A stretch of DNA of 64,000 nucleotides from Pelolinea submarina. Its GTDB lineage: Bacteria > Chloroflexota > Anaerolineae > Anaerolineales > Anaerolineaceae. The first letter of the stretch is position 1; every line of letters begins with the position of its first letter. The notes under the pieces are model-generated. The model was given only the letters and a program-made list of their open reading frames with translations, was not told the DNA's origin and did not search any database. The translations under genes and the position numbers were made by a program. This document shows positions 47,244-54,884 of this stretch, one piece after another. The stretch lies in NCBI RefSeq assembly GCF_003966975.1, contig NZ_AP018437.1:434001-498000 (forward strand), read 5' to 3'.

Positions 47244-47630
47244 ATGACTGAATTCATTTCACTCTCTTGCCCATCATGTGGGAAGAAATTACAGATCCGA
47301 ACTGATCTTGGCAGATTTGTGTGTAGACATTGTCATAAGGAGCTTGAAATAAAAAACGAAGGTGATGCAATTTACTTAAAGCCAGTAAGAACAAGTACGT
47401 TCAATGACGAAAAAAAGTGTCACAGGTGTGGAGCAGTTTCTAAAATACGAAAAGCTGACATTCTTACAGGAAAAATTATTAGCGATCAGGATAATTCAAC
47501 ATCTGTAATCGAAATAGAGACCCCTGAAATACACAGATGTCGAAAATGCTGGAAATGGACTTGCTATGATTGCGCGTCAGCTTCCGATGGTGCGGGTTGG
47601 GAGTGCAAGAGCTGTACGCCCGATTATTAA
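47244..47630 (+). CDS. Small zinc-ribbon protein (128 aa)
   Basis: Cysteine pairs CPSCGKK and CRHCHKE form one ribbon at the N-terminus, KCHRCGA starts a second, and RCRKCWKWTCYDCAS with CKSCTPDY closes the protein, giving up to three or four zinc knuckles. It is soluble, AT-rich and not recognisable as a known family. It lies in the decayed region with no obvious operon partner. AAAGGAAAATG lies upstream of the ATG. Confidence 0.65.
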   Translation: MTEFISLSCPSCGKKLQIRTDLGRFVCRHCHKELEIKNEGDAIYLKPVRTSTFNDEKKCHRCGAVSKIRKADILTGKIISDQDNSTSVIEIETPEIHRCRKCWKWTCYDCASASDGAGWECKSCTPDY

Positions 47631-47753
47631 TATATTGAAATTTGGAAACTAATGTGCCAAAAAAAGGAAAGATAATAAGGCAAGAACCAAATGGGGCTAG
47701 CAAAACGGAAAATTGAGAGTACCAGCGCCTAGATCGGTCTGCTGGCGGCTGGG

Positions 47754-47882
47754 ATGCAATTGTTGTACTTCCCGCTGCTGCTTTTGACGCCCATCTGGGT
47801 GACGCTGCCCTTCGTACTCTCCGAGCCCTTTCGGGTGGCCTGGTACGTAAAGGGTGCGTTACGATTGTTGAAATTCAAATAA
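47754..47882 (+). pseudogene. Membrane-protein gene remnant
   Basis: A GC-rich patch inside AT-rich DNA reads MQLLYFPLLLLTPIWVTLPF, then VLSEPFRVAWYVKGALRLLK, ending in TAA. The frame continues upstream (GLLAAG) but is closed by a TAG about 25 bases before. It looks like the C-terminus of a decayed membrane protein rather than a complete gene. Confidence 0.35.
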
Positions 47883-48003
47883 TGGTTTTTTTAAAGTATT
47901 GCAAAGACAATGTAAAAGTTCGTTTATGTGCTGTAATTAAGAAATGTAAACGATATTACTTATTATTTTGTTAAACGTAACAATGAGATCTTTATAAGTA
48001 ATT

Positions 48004-48045
48004 AGGGTACACCTCTGTTTTTCTTTAAAAACAGAGGTGTACCCT
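48004..48045. promoter_or_regulatory. 19-bp perfect inverted repeat (operator or terminator)
   Basis: AGGGTACACCTCTGTTTTT and its exact complement flank a CTTT loop. The right arm ends on the first base of the TTGACA box that follows, so a protein bound here, or the hairpin itself, would touch the promoter. It has T residues inside the stem and could also stop incoming transcripts. Confidence 0.65.
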
Positions 48046-48073
48046 TGACAAAATATAAATAATATGGTATAAT
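48045..48073 (+). promoter_or_regulatory. Exact-consensus sigma70 promoter of the SIR2-like locus
   Basis: TTGACA, exactly 17 bases, TATAAT: a perfect match in both boxes, the only one in the window. Transcription would begin near 48080, about 240 bases before the SIR2-like gene. CACCTCCT at 48107-48114 in the leader is complementary to the AGGAGG site of the gene (48310-48315), so the leader might also restrain translation. Confidence 0.75.
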
Positions 48074-48279
48074 AAATCCTATTTAAACAATATTGATTTG
48101 TCTACAGCACCTCCTAAGTATATTATATAAGATAATTTGATTGTTGTCAAGGTGATTTCGTAGAGATATCTGTATTGATTTTTCAACTAGAAAGGAGATA
48201 GGCAGATGACTAATTAGCGGTTTTTCTTTCAGGCAATAAATATTCAAAAATAGAAATTAAAAAATTGGGAGGGCAATAA

Positions 48280-48324
48280 ATGAAAATGAAAAGGGTATTA
48301 ATAAAATTTAGGAGGAGTATATGA
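48280..48324 (+). CDS. Putative 14-residue upstream ORF before the SIR2-like gene
   Basis: ATG 48280 follows GGGAGGG and encodes a short basic peptide (MKMKRVLIKFRRSI) whose TGA overlaps the next ATG (ATGA). The AGGAGG for the main gene lies inside this frame. It may couple translation of the SIR2-like gene to a leader peptide, or be chance. A three-codon frame with a strong site (AAAGGAGATAG, ATG at 48206) lies further upstream. Confidence 0.35.
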   Translation: MKMKRVLIKFRRSI

Positions 48325-49283
48325 AATCAACAATAATATTTGGAAATGGTTTAGGAATGGCATTGAATCCTGACTTTTTCCGATTAGAATGTGCTTTGAG
48401 AAATGTTTGGGAAAATTCAGATTGTTTAAATCAAGAATCCAAATCTCTTATTCAAAGTTGTTTGCGTGCACAAGGGGCGGGAGATTTTCCTAATGGGGAG
48501 AATGACCTTGCAATATTGCATTTGGCTGTAAATGCTTGCGAATTTCTAAACAGTATCGCAAGCGACAGAGTTGGGTGGTTAAAAGATGAGGGCATTCAAT
48601 TTCCAACAGTTTCGAGACAATACATCACAAACGTAGCTTGGTATTTTCATCACCATGATTTTAGATTGCCAGAGTCATTTACACGTAACCTATGTGATTA
48701 TATACGAAAGACAAAATCTCATGTGGCTACATTAAATTATGACAATCTCATCTATAAAGAATTTATCGAATCGAAAATTGTGGGTGGATATAATAAAGAA
48801 TTAATTGACGGTTTTTATGATAAAGGATTCAACATTGAGAACTTAGAGCGTAAATATGGGAATGATTTTGGTTATTATTTACACTTACATGGTTCTCCAT
48901 TATATATTGAACAAGGTGGAGTATTTATTAAGCAATCCCAAGCCAGTGCAAAAATGATTCCAACAAAACATCTTGTTCTTTCTCATATTAATCAAAAACC
49001 AACAATTATAGATTCTTCATATGTGTTGACCGCTTATTGGAGATACCTCAATTTGGCATTGCAGGAAAGTGAAAAAATTATTATTTTTGGTTATTCAGGG
49101 ATGGATACTCACTTGAACAATCTAATCGAAAGCCATTTAGCAGATAAGGTACTGCAAATCATTGAGTGGAATGGTAATGTTGATGAACATATCAGGAAAA
49201 ATTTTTGGAAGACCCAATTCCACTGTGAAAAGTTAGACCTAATCCAAAAAGAAAATATTCTTGAATTTCATGATTGGGAATAG
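48321..49283 (+). CDS. SIR2-like protein, candidate NAD-hydrolysing defence effector
   Basis: A 320-residue stand-alone protein of the SIR2-like group. The NAD-binding start is IFGNGLGMALNP (residues 6-17). TLNYDNLIYKE (Asn139, Asp141) corresponds to the TTNYD motif, YLHLHGS (His188/His190) to the catalytic histidine region, and IIIFGYSGMD (254-262) to the last nucleotide-binding strand. Known for the family: many such proteins deplete NAD during phage infection. Whether this one does is inference. GC content is far below that of neighbouring metabolic genes, indicating recent transfer. GGAGGAG lies just before the ATG. Confidence 0.8.
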   Translation: MKSTIIFGNGLGMALNPDFFRLECALRNVWENSDCLNQESKSLIQSCLRAQGAGDFPNGENDLAILHLAVNACEFLNSIASDRVGWLKDEGIQFPTVSRQYITNVAWYFHHHDFRLPESFTRNLCDYIRKTKSHVATLNYDNLIYKEFIESKIVGGYNKELIDGFYDKGFNIENLERKYGNDFGYYLHLHGSPLYIEQGGVFIKQSQASAKMIPTKHLVLSHINQKPTIIDSSYVLTAYWRYLNLALQESEKIIIFGYSGMDTHLNNLIESHLADKVLQIIEWNGNVDEHIRKNFWKTQFHCEKLDLIQKENILEFHDWE

Positions 49284-49328
49284 GCGATTACGAAAAATAA
49301 TTTATAGGTCTTACGGTTAATATCCAAA

Positions 49329-49472
49329 ATGCATGAGGTAAGTCTTCCGCAAATTATTTCAACCACTCCAAAATGTGATGATTTCCAATTCACTAATGAT
49401 TTCTTTGTTTTCAACTTATCAAAAAATAATTCTAAATTAGAATGCATTTGTAAATTTTGTGAAAAATTTTAA
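49329..49472 (+). CDS. Putative 47-residue Cys-containing protein after the SIR2-like gene
   Basis: A short frame begins 45 bases after the SIR2-like stop. It starts MHEVSLPQIISTTPKCDDFQ and ends LECICKFCEKF with a CxCxxC motif. No good ribosome site is present. It could be the preserved N-terminus of a truncated gene or a small partner; it may also be chance in AT-rich DNA. Confidence 0.25.
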   Translation: MHEVSLPQIISTTPKCDDFQFTNDFFVFNLSKNNSKLECICKFCEKF

Positions 49473-49496
49473 TAAAATAAAGCATATACTATGCTT

Positions 49497-49622
49497 CTAA
49501 AACTCCGGCAGCGGCGGGCCTTTCGGGCCGTACTCGGCCAGGTCCGCCAGCAAATCCTTGAAGCTGTAGGTGGGCTGGTAAGCCAAGATACCCAGTGTGT
49601 TTGTAGTGTCGAAGAGGGTAGG
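49497..49622 (-). pseudogene. C-terminal fragment of an NAD-dependent epimerase/dehydratase
   Basis: On the minus strand the frame reads LFDTTNTLGILAYQPTYSFK, then DLLADLAEYGPKGPPLPEF and TAG. The (L)GYQPTYSFKDLLADL type ending is typical of extended short-chain dehydrogenase/epimerase proteins. No upstream part exists in the window, so it is a truncated remnant. GC-rich codons contrast with the AT-rich island that starts just before it, marking a likely junction at about 49496. Confidence 0.6.
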
Positions 49623-49669
49623 GCATAAAGCTCTCAGCCGCCGTGTATTAAGCACAAATCAACTTGGTT

Positions 49670-49800
49670 CACTTCCCGTGTCATCCTGACGAGCGCCTGT
49701 TTTCAGACGCGAGGAATGGATCCCGGACTGATCAAAATTAAGCCCTGTTTCATTTTTGACTGAGATCCTTCGGTCACGCGTTCCCTCAGGATGACCATAT
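49670..49800. repeat. BRE-like dispersed repeat
   Basis: GTCATCCTGACGAGCGCCTG...GAATGGATCCCGG and GAGATCCTTCGGTCACGCGTTCCCTCAGGATGACC (two inverted halves) match units near 27475, 40796 and 54888. No gene is seen in 49623-49862. Confidence 0.6.
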
Positions 49801-49811
49801 GAAGTCAATCC

Positions 49812-49847
49812 AAAAAAAAGTATCCCAAACATTCTTGTTTGGGATAC
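49812..49847 (-). terminator. Terminator of the alcohol dehydrogenase gene (ATTCTT-loop hairpin, copy C)
   Basis: GTATCCCAAAC-ATTCTT-GTTTGGGATAC is a perfect 11-bp stem. Read on the minus strand it is followed by eight T, right behind the dehydrogenase stop. It shares its loop with the hairpins at 27680 and 40761. Confidence 0.75.
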
Positions 49848-49862
49848 GGAATCAGTTTTTTC

Positions 49863-50906
49863 CTAGCTGAACCTATCGATCACCGCGATACCTGTTCCTT
49901 TGAACTGGTCCATCGTGACCAGCTCCTGAATGCCTTCTTCCAGCGTCACGCGCCGTCCGATCAATTTATCCGGCGCCAGCTTGCCCGACAGGATCATCTC
50001 GAACACGGTGCCATAGCGGTGCGCCTGGATGCCATGGCTGCCGTAAATTTCCAGCTCGTTGGCAATCACTTTGTCCATCGGGATGGCCGGATGGTGCTGG
50101 TCGCCCAGCATCAGGCCCACCTGGATGTGCCGCCCGCGTTTGCGCAAGCAGGCAATCGAATTGAAGCAAGTGGTCGGGTTGCCCAGTGCGTCCATCGAAA
50201 CGTGCGCACCGCCGCCGGTGACGTCCTTGACAGCCGCCACCACGTCCGCGACTTTCTTTGAGTTGATGGTAACCGCTGCGCCGAGGCTGCGGGCGAAATC
50301 CAGCTTGGTATCGTCGATATCCACGGCTACCACCTGCGCACCGGCCGCGCTGGCGATCATGATGGCCGAGAGGCCCACCCCGCCGCAGCCGTGTACCGCC
50401 ACCCACTGCCCGGCCGAGACGCGCCCCTGGTCCACGATGCTGCGGAAGGAGGTCACGAAGCGGCAGCCCAGGCTGGCGGCCGTAACGAAGTCGATCTCTT
50501 CCGGCAGGCACACCAGGTTGGTGTCGGCGTAATTGACCGCCACGTATTCGGCGAAGGAGCCCCAATGGGTGAAGCCGGGTTGGAATTGGTGGTCGCATAC
50601 CTGTTGGTTGCCCGAAACGCACTGCGGGCAGGTGCCGCAGCCGCACACGAAGGGCATGGTAACGCGATCGCCTACCTTCCAGCGCTGCACGTCCTTGCCC
50701 ACGGCCGTGATCACACCGGCCAGCTCGTGTCCGGGCACGTGCGGCAGCTGGATATCCGTGTCATGGCCCATCCAGCCGTGCCAGTCGCTGCGGCAGATGC
50801 CGTTAGCCTTCACTTCGATCACTGCGCCGTCCTCACGGGGTGTGGGGTCGGGCAGGTTTTGGATGGTTAAGGGTTTTCCGAATTCTTCAAAAATAGCAGC
50901 TCGCAT
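49863..50906 (-). CDS. Zinc-dependent alcohol dehydrogenase
   Basis: A 347-residue medium-chain dehydrogenase. Catalytic zinc ligands: Cys38 in [10 protein letters not shown] and His60-Glu61 in VPGHELAGV. Structural zinc: four cysteines in [17 protein letters not shown]. Rossmann motif [12 protein letters not shown] near residue 170. The TETC-like specificity cannot be read, but it is divergent from the rhamnose operon, whose aldolase releases lactaldehyde, so an aldehyde/alcohol role in that pathway is possible. The ATG is preceded by AGGAGCG. Confidence 0.9.
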   Translation of the reverse strand: MRAAIFEEFGKPLTIQNLPDPTPREDGAVIEVKANGICRSDWHGWMGHDTDIQLPHVPGHELAGVITAVGKDVQRWKVGDRVTMPFVCGCGTCPQCVSGNQQVCDHQFQPGFTHWGSFAEYVAVNYADTNLVCLPEEIDFVTAASLGCRFVTSFRSIVDQGRVSAGQWVAVHGCGGVGLSAIMIASAAGAQVVAVDIDDTKLDFARSLGAAVTINSKKVADVVAAVKDVTGGGAHVSMDALGNPTTCFNSIACLRKRGRHIQVGLMLGDQHHPAIPMDKVIANELEIYGSHGIQAHRYGTVFEMILSGKLAPDKLIGRRVTLEEGIQELVTMDQFKGTGIAVIDRFS

Positions 50907-51029
50907 GGCAGTTACGCTCCTGAAAGGTTTTTTGTTTACACCGGCTGGATCAGCCGTACGCTTTTCAGCGATTATATCCTGCCTGCCAAGGAATCTTGTA
51001 AGGAAAATCCGCTAATTTTAAAATCTCTC

Positions 51030-51058
51030 CTGACTGTCTGCTCCTTCATGGGTATAAT
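51030..51058 (+). promoter_or_regulatory. Probable promoter of the rha operon
   Basis: CTGACT, 17 bases, then exact TATAAT. A start near 51065 gives a leader of about 83 bases that includes a short upstream frame. No regulator gene is adjacent. Confidence 0.5.
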
Positions 51059-51091
51059 TCAGTGACAAATTCCAATGACAAAGGGTAATAC

Positions 51092-51151
51092 ATGCCTGAG
51101 AATTTATTTACTGTTAGGTTCTGTGATCCTCAATTTCCGGAGGTCCGATGA
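51092..51151 (+). CDS. Putative 19-residue upstream ORF overlapping rhaB
   Basis: ATG 51092, after AAAGGGTAATAC, opens a frame (MPENLFTVRFCDPQFPEVR) whose TGA overlaps the rhaB ATG (ATGA). The rhaB site GGAGG lies inside this frame. It may couple translation or be chance. Confidence 0.3.
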   Translation: MPENLFTVRFCDPQFPEVR

Positions 51152-52623
51152 CGTCTTCACACCACTACCTGGCAATTGATCTGGGCGCCGAAAGCGGGCG
51201 CGCCATGCACGCCACCCTGGCGGATGGCCGTCTGAGCATTGAGGAAATCCACCGCTTCATCAACCTGCCGGTGCGTGTACCGGACGGCTTTCATTGGGAC
51301 GCGCTGCACCAGTGGAGCGAGATCAAAGCCGGCATGGCTGTGGCCGCCCGCAGCGGGCTGAAGTATTCCAGCATTGGCCTGGATACCTGGGGCGTGGATT
51401 TTGGACTGTTGGATCGCAATGGCGCGCTGCTGGGCAATCCCTTTTATTACCGCGACGCGCGCACCGACGGCATGATCGAAGAATCGCTCAAGCGCCTGAC
51501 GCGCGAACAGATTTTCACCAAGACCGGTGCACAGTTTTCCAGCTTCAATACCCTCAACCAGCTGCTTTCCATGGCGTTGGATAAATCCCCCTTCTTTGAA
51601 ATCGCCGAGGTGTTGCTCACCATGCCCGACCTGTTCAATTATTGGATGAGCGGTGTGGTTGCCAATGAGTTCACCAACGCCACCACTACCCAGTGCCTCA
51701 ATCCGCTCACGCACGATTGGGATCGCGACGTGCTGGCCGCGATGGATATTCCCGCGCGTTTATTCCGGCCGGTCATCAATCCCGGCACGGTGCTGGGACA
51801 GTTGCTTCCCAATGTGGCTGCGGATACGGGTCTAAAAGATGTGTCGGTGGTCGCGCCGGCCTGCCACGACACCGGTTCGGCTGTGGTGGCGGTGCCCATG
51901 CAGAACAGCGACTGCGCCTGGATCAGCTCCGGAACCTGGTCGATTATAGGCGCGGAAGTGCCCGAACCCAACCTGAGCGAAAAAGCCCTGGCTTACAACT
52001 TCGCCAATGAGGGCAGCGTTTTTGGCGCCTGGCGTCTGCTGAAGAACGTGGTCGGGTTGTGGATCGTGCAGGAATGCCGCCGTTATTGGAAGAAGCACGG
52101 CGAGGACCTCAACTACACCGAATTAACCCAAATGGCCGAAGAAGCCAAACCCTTCCTGGCAGTCATTGACCCGGACAACGACTTGTTTATTTATCCGGGC
52201 AGGATGCCGGAGAAAATCCAGGAGTATTGCGCTGAAACCGGCCAGGCTGTGCCCCAAACCAAAGGCGAGATCCTGCGCGTGGTGCTGGAAAGCCTGGCGC
52301 TCAAATATCGCTTCGTGTTCGGCCGCCTGGAGGAACTGGTTGGCAAGCATCTCAATCCCATCCACATCATCGGCGGTGGCAGCCAAAACCGCCTGCTGAA
52401 CCAGTTTACAGCCGACAGCACCGGCCGCACGGTGGTGACCGGACCGGTGGAAGCTACCGCGGTGGGCAATGTACTTATGCAAGCCATTGCGCTGGGCCAT
52501 CTGGGATCGCTGGCCGAGGCGCGCGCCCTGGTGCGTGCTTCCTGCGACGTGGAAACCTATCAGCCTGGCAATCCCGCGCAGTGGGATCAGGCCTACAGTA
52601 CTTTATTAGATCTTATTAAATAG
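51148..52623 (+). CDS. rhaB: Rhamnulokinase
   Basis: A 491-residue FGGY-family sugar kinase that phosphorylates L-rhamnulose. AIDLGAESGRAM at residues 9-20 is the phosphate-binding loop; SIGLDTWGVDFGLLD, YRDARTDG and FTNATTTQCLNP match RhaB rather than FucK; the ATP-site segment IGGGSQNRLLNQFTAD lies near residue 405. GGAGGTCCG precedes the ATG. It leads the rhaB-rhaD-rhaA operon. Confidence 0.93.
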   Translation: MTSSHHYLAIDLGAESGRAMHATLADGRLSIEEIHRFINLPVRVPDGFHWDALHQWSEIKAGMAVAARSGLKYSSIGLDTWGVDFGLLDRNGALLGNPFYYRDARTDGMIEESLKRLTREQIFTKTGAQFSSFNTLNQLLSMALDKSPFFEIAEVLLTMPDLFNYWMSGVVANEFTNATTTQCLNPLTHDWDRDVLAAMDIPARLFRPVINPGTVLGQLLPNVAADTGLKDVSVVAPACHDTGSAVVAVPMQNSDCAWISSGTWSIIGAEVPEPNLSEKALAYNFANEGSVFGAWRLLKNVVGLWIVQECRRYWKKHGEDLNYTELTQMAEEAKPFLAVIDPDNDLFIYPGRMPEKIQEYCAETGQAVPQTKGEILRVVLESLALKYRFVFGRLEELVGKHLNPIHIIGGGSQNRLLNQFTADSTGRTVVTGPVEATAVGNVLMQAIALGHLGSLAEARALVRASCDVETYQPGNPAQWDQAYSTLLDLIK

Positions 52624-52646
52624 AAAAGAAACGAGAGAATAGAAAA

Positions 52647-53468
52647 ATGATTGAAGCTCCTTACCCTGAATTAGAAGAAATCATGCGCAAGATGGGTGAT
52701 GCCGGAAAACGCATGGCGGAAATTGACGCAACGGAAGGCGCGGCCGGCAATATTTCGGTCTGCATGCGCTGGCCGGTTGACCTGAGCAAGCACTTCCCGT
52801 TGGTCAAAGATATTGAGCTGCCCCTGGCCGTTCCTGGTTTGGCCGGCGCGACTGTGCTGGTAACCGGCTCCGGCTGCCGCTTGCGCGATGTCCTGGCCGA
52901 ACCCACTGCTAACCTGGCGGCAGTCACCGTGGACGAAGGCGGCAAGACCGGCAAGATTTATACTTCCCCGCTGTGCAGTTTCGAACGCCCCACCAGCGAA
53001 TTCAACTCGCACCTGGCTGTGCATGAAGACCAGATGCGCATCAGCGGTTCCAATTTCCTGGCTGTGCTGCACGCTCAACCGATCCACATTACTTTCCTCA
53101 GCCAGATTCCTCGCTACCAGAACACCCAATTTTTCAGCCAGCACCTGCTGCGCTGGGAGCCGGAAACCATCTTCAATTTCCCCACGGGAATCGGTTTCAT
53201 GCCCTTCTGCGTGCCCGGTACACCCGAACTGATGGAAGGCAATGTCGAATTGCTGCGCAAGCATAACATGGTGGTATGGGCCAAGCACGGCGTGATGACC
53301 TTCTCGGATCAATCGGTCGTTCGCGCTGCTGACCGCATCGAATATGCCGAGACCGGCGCGAAATACGAGTGTCTCAACCTGCAATTCGGTGAGATTGGTG
53401 AGGGTCTGAGCGCTGAGGATGTCCGGCAGATTGCCAAATTCCACAACTTGGAACAAAGCGTTTTCTAA
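52647..53468 (+). CDS. rhaD: Rhamnulose-1-phosphate aldolase (class II)
   Basis: A 273-residue zinc aldolase that splits rhamnulose-1-phosphate to dihydroxyacetone phosphate and lactaldehyde. Conserved segments: EGAAGNISVCMRWP near residue 30, FERPTSEFNSHLAVH with the catalytic glutamate near residue 115, VLHAQPIHIT with zinc-binding histidines, and WAKHGVMTFS near the C-terminus. It starts 23 bases after rhaB. Confidence 0.92.
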   Translation: MIEAPYPELEEIMRKMGDAGKRMAEIDATEGAAGNISVCMRWPVDLSKHFPLVKDIELPLAVPGLAGATVLVTGSGCRLRDVLAEPTANLAAVTVDEGGKTGKIYTSPLCSFERPTSEFNSHLAVHEDQMRISGSNFLAVLHAQPIHITFLSQIPRYQNTQFFSQHLLRWEPETIFNFPTGIGFMPFCVPGTPELMEGNVELLRKHNMVVWAKHGVMTFSDQSVVRAADRIEYAETGAKYECLNLQFGEIGEGLSAEDVRQIAKFHNLEQSVF

Positions 53469-53478
53469 CTCGATTTTC

Positions 53479-53512
53479 AACTCATCCGGTACGTGTGCCG
53501 GATGAGTTTTTA
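53479..53512 (+). terminator. Intra-operon stem-loop between rhaD and rhaA
   Basis: AACTCATCCGG and CCGGATGAGTT form a perfect 11-bp stem followed by TTTTAT. It lies 29 bases before rhaA and looks like a terminator, so it may lower rhaA expression or protect the rhaB-rhaD 3' end. Confidence 0.7.
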
Positions 53513-53541
53513 TCAACTACTTTCTATCCAGGAGGAACTGT

Positions 53542-54798
53542 ATGCCCACCGAACAAAACATTCAATCCGCTTATGAGCTGGCCAAAGCGCGCTATGCCGA
53601 TTTCGGCGTTGATACCGGGAGTGCCCTGCAGGCGCTGGAGAAGATTGCCATCTCATTACACTGTTGGCAGGGCGATGATGCCAGCGGTTACGAGAACCCG
53701 GATGGCGAGTTGACCGGCGGCATTGCCGTGACCGGTAATTACCCCGGTAAAGCCCGCACCGCCGACCAGCTGCGCGCCGACCTGGATTTGGCTTACAGCC
53801 TGATCCCCGGTACGCACCGCCTTAACCTGCATTCCATCTACTGGGAGAGCGACCAAAAGGTGCCGCGCAACGCCATCCTGCCCGAACACTTCAGCGGCTG
53901 GGTGGATTGGGCCAAGGCCAATCACCACGGTATGGATTTCAATCCGACCTGCTTTTCGCACCCCATGGCCGACGACGGTTTCACACTCTCCAGCCGCGAC
54001 GCGGGCGTGCGCCAGTTTTGGATCGAACATTGCATTGCCTGCCGCAAGATTGGCGACTACTTCGGCCGCGAGCTGGGCACCCCGGCGGTGACCAATATCT
54101 GGATCCCGGATGGCTATAAGGACACCCCGGCTGACCGAACCACCCCGCGCCGCCTGCTGATGGAAGCGCTGGACGTCATCCTGGCTGAAAAGCTGGAGCA
54201 TAACCTGGACGCGGTCGAACCCAAGCTGTTCGGCATCGGTTCGGAAAGTTACGTGACCGGCTCGATGGAGTTCTACACCGCTTACGCGCTTACCCGCAAG
54301 GTGCTGTTGACACTCGATTCCGGGCATTTCCATCCCACCGAGACCATCGCCGATAAGATCTCCTCGCTGATGTTATTCCTGGACCAGATGCTGCTGCACG
54401 TCAGCCGCGGCGTGCGTTGGGACAGCGACCACGTGGTGACATATACGGAAGACCTGCAGGCCATCGCGCGCGAGGTTGTGCGCCTGGATGCGCTGGAGCG
54501 CATGCACATCGGGCTGGATTACTTTGACGCCAGCATCAACCGTATTGCTGCCTGGACCATCGGTTCGCGCAATACCCTGCGGGCGCTGTTGAACGCGCTG
54601 CTGGAACCATGTCAAATGTTGGAAGACTACGAAGCTTCCGGCGACTTCACCAGCCGCCTGGCTTTGCAGGAAGAGATCAAGGTGCTGCCCGCCAATGCCG
54701 TATGGGATTTTTACTGTCTCAAGCAGGGCGTACCGGTGGGTATGGCCTTCATGGACAGCATCCGCGACTATGAGGAAAGGGTGCTTTCCAAACGCTAG
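53542..54798 (+). CDS. rhaA: L-rhamnose isomerase
   Basis: A 418-residue (alpha/beta)8 isomerase that turns L-rhamnose into L-rhamnulose, the first step of the pathway. It aligns by eye with E. coli RhaA (419 residues): [46 protein letters not shown]-like [27 protein letters not shown], and [17 protein letters not shown]. The metal ligands are in SGHFHPTE and WDSDHVV. CAGGAGGAACTG precedes the ATG. Confidence 0.95.
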   Translation: MPTEQNIQSAYELAKARYADFGVDTGSALQALEKIAISLHCWQGDDASGYENPDGELTGGIAVTGNYPGKARTADQLRADLDLAYSLIPGTHRLNLHSIYWESDQKVPRNAILPEHFSGWVDWAKANHHGMDFNPTCFSHPMADDGFTLSSRDAGVRQFWIEHCIACRKIGDYFGRELGTPAVTNIWIPDGYKDTPADRTTPRRLLMEALDVILAEKLEHNLDAVEPKLFGIGSESYVTGSMEFYTAYALTRKVLLTLDSGHFHPTETIADKISSLMLFLDQMLLHVSRGVRWDSDHVVTYTEDLQAIAREVVRLDALERMHIGLDYFDASINRIAAWTIGSRNTLRALLNALLEPCQMLEDYEASGDFTSRLALQEEIKVLPANAVWDFYCLKQGVPVGMAFMDSIRDYEERVLSKR

Positions 54799-54820
54799 AT
54801 TTTCCATTTAGAGAATAAAT

Positions 54821-54858
54821 AACCGCCGCTGATTTTACGAGAGTGGCGGTTTTTTTTC
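54821..54858 (+). terminator. Terminator of the rha operon
   Basis: AACCGCCGCT pairs with AGTGGCGGTT (one G-U) followed by a run of eight T, 23 bases after rhaA. Confidence 0.85.
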
Positions 54859-54884
54859 TAAAGGTACACTGAGCCCCATCCTCG

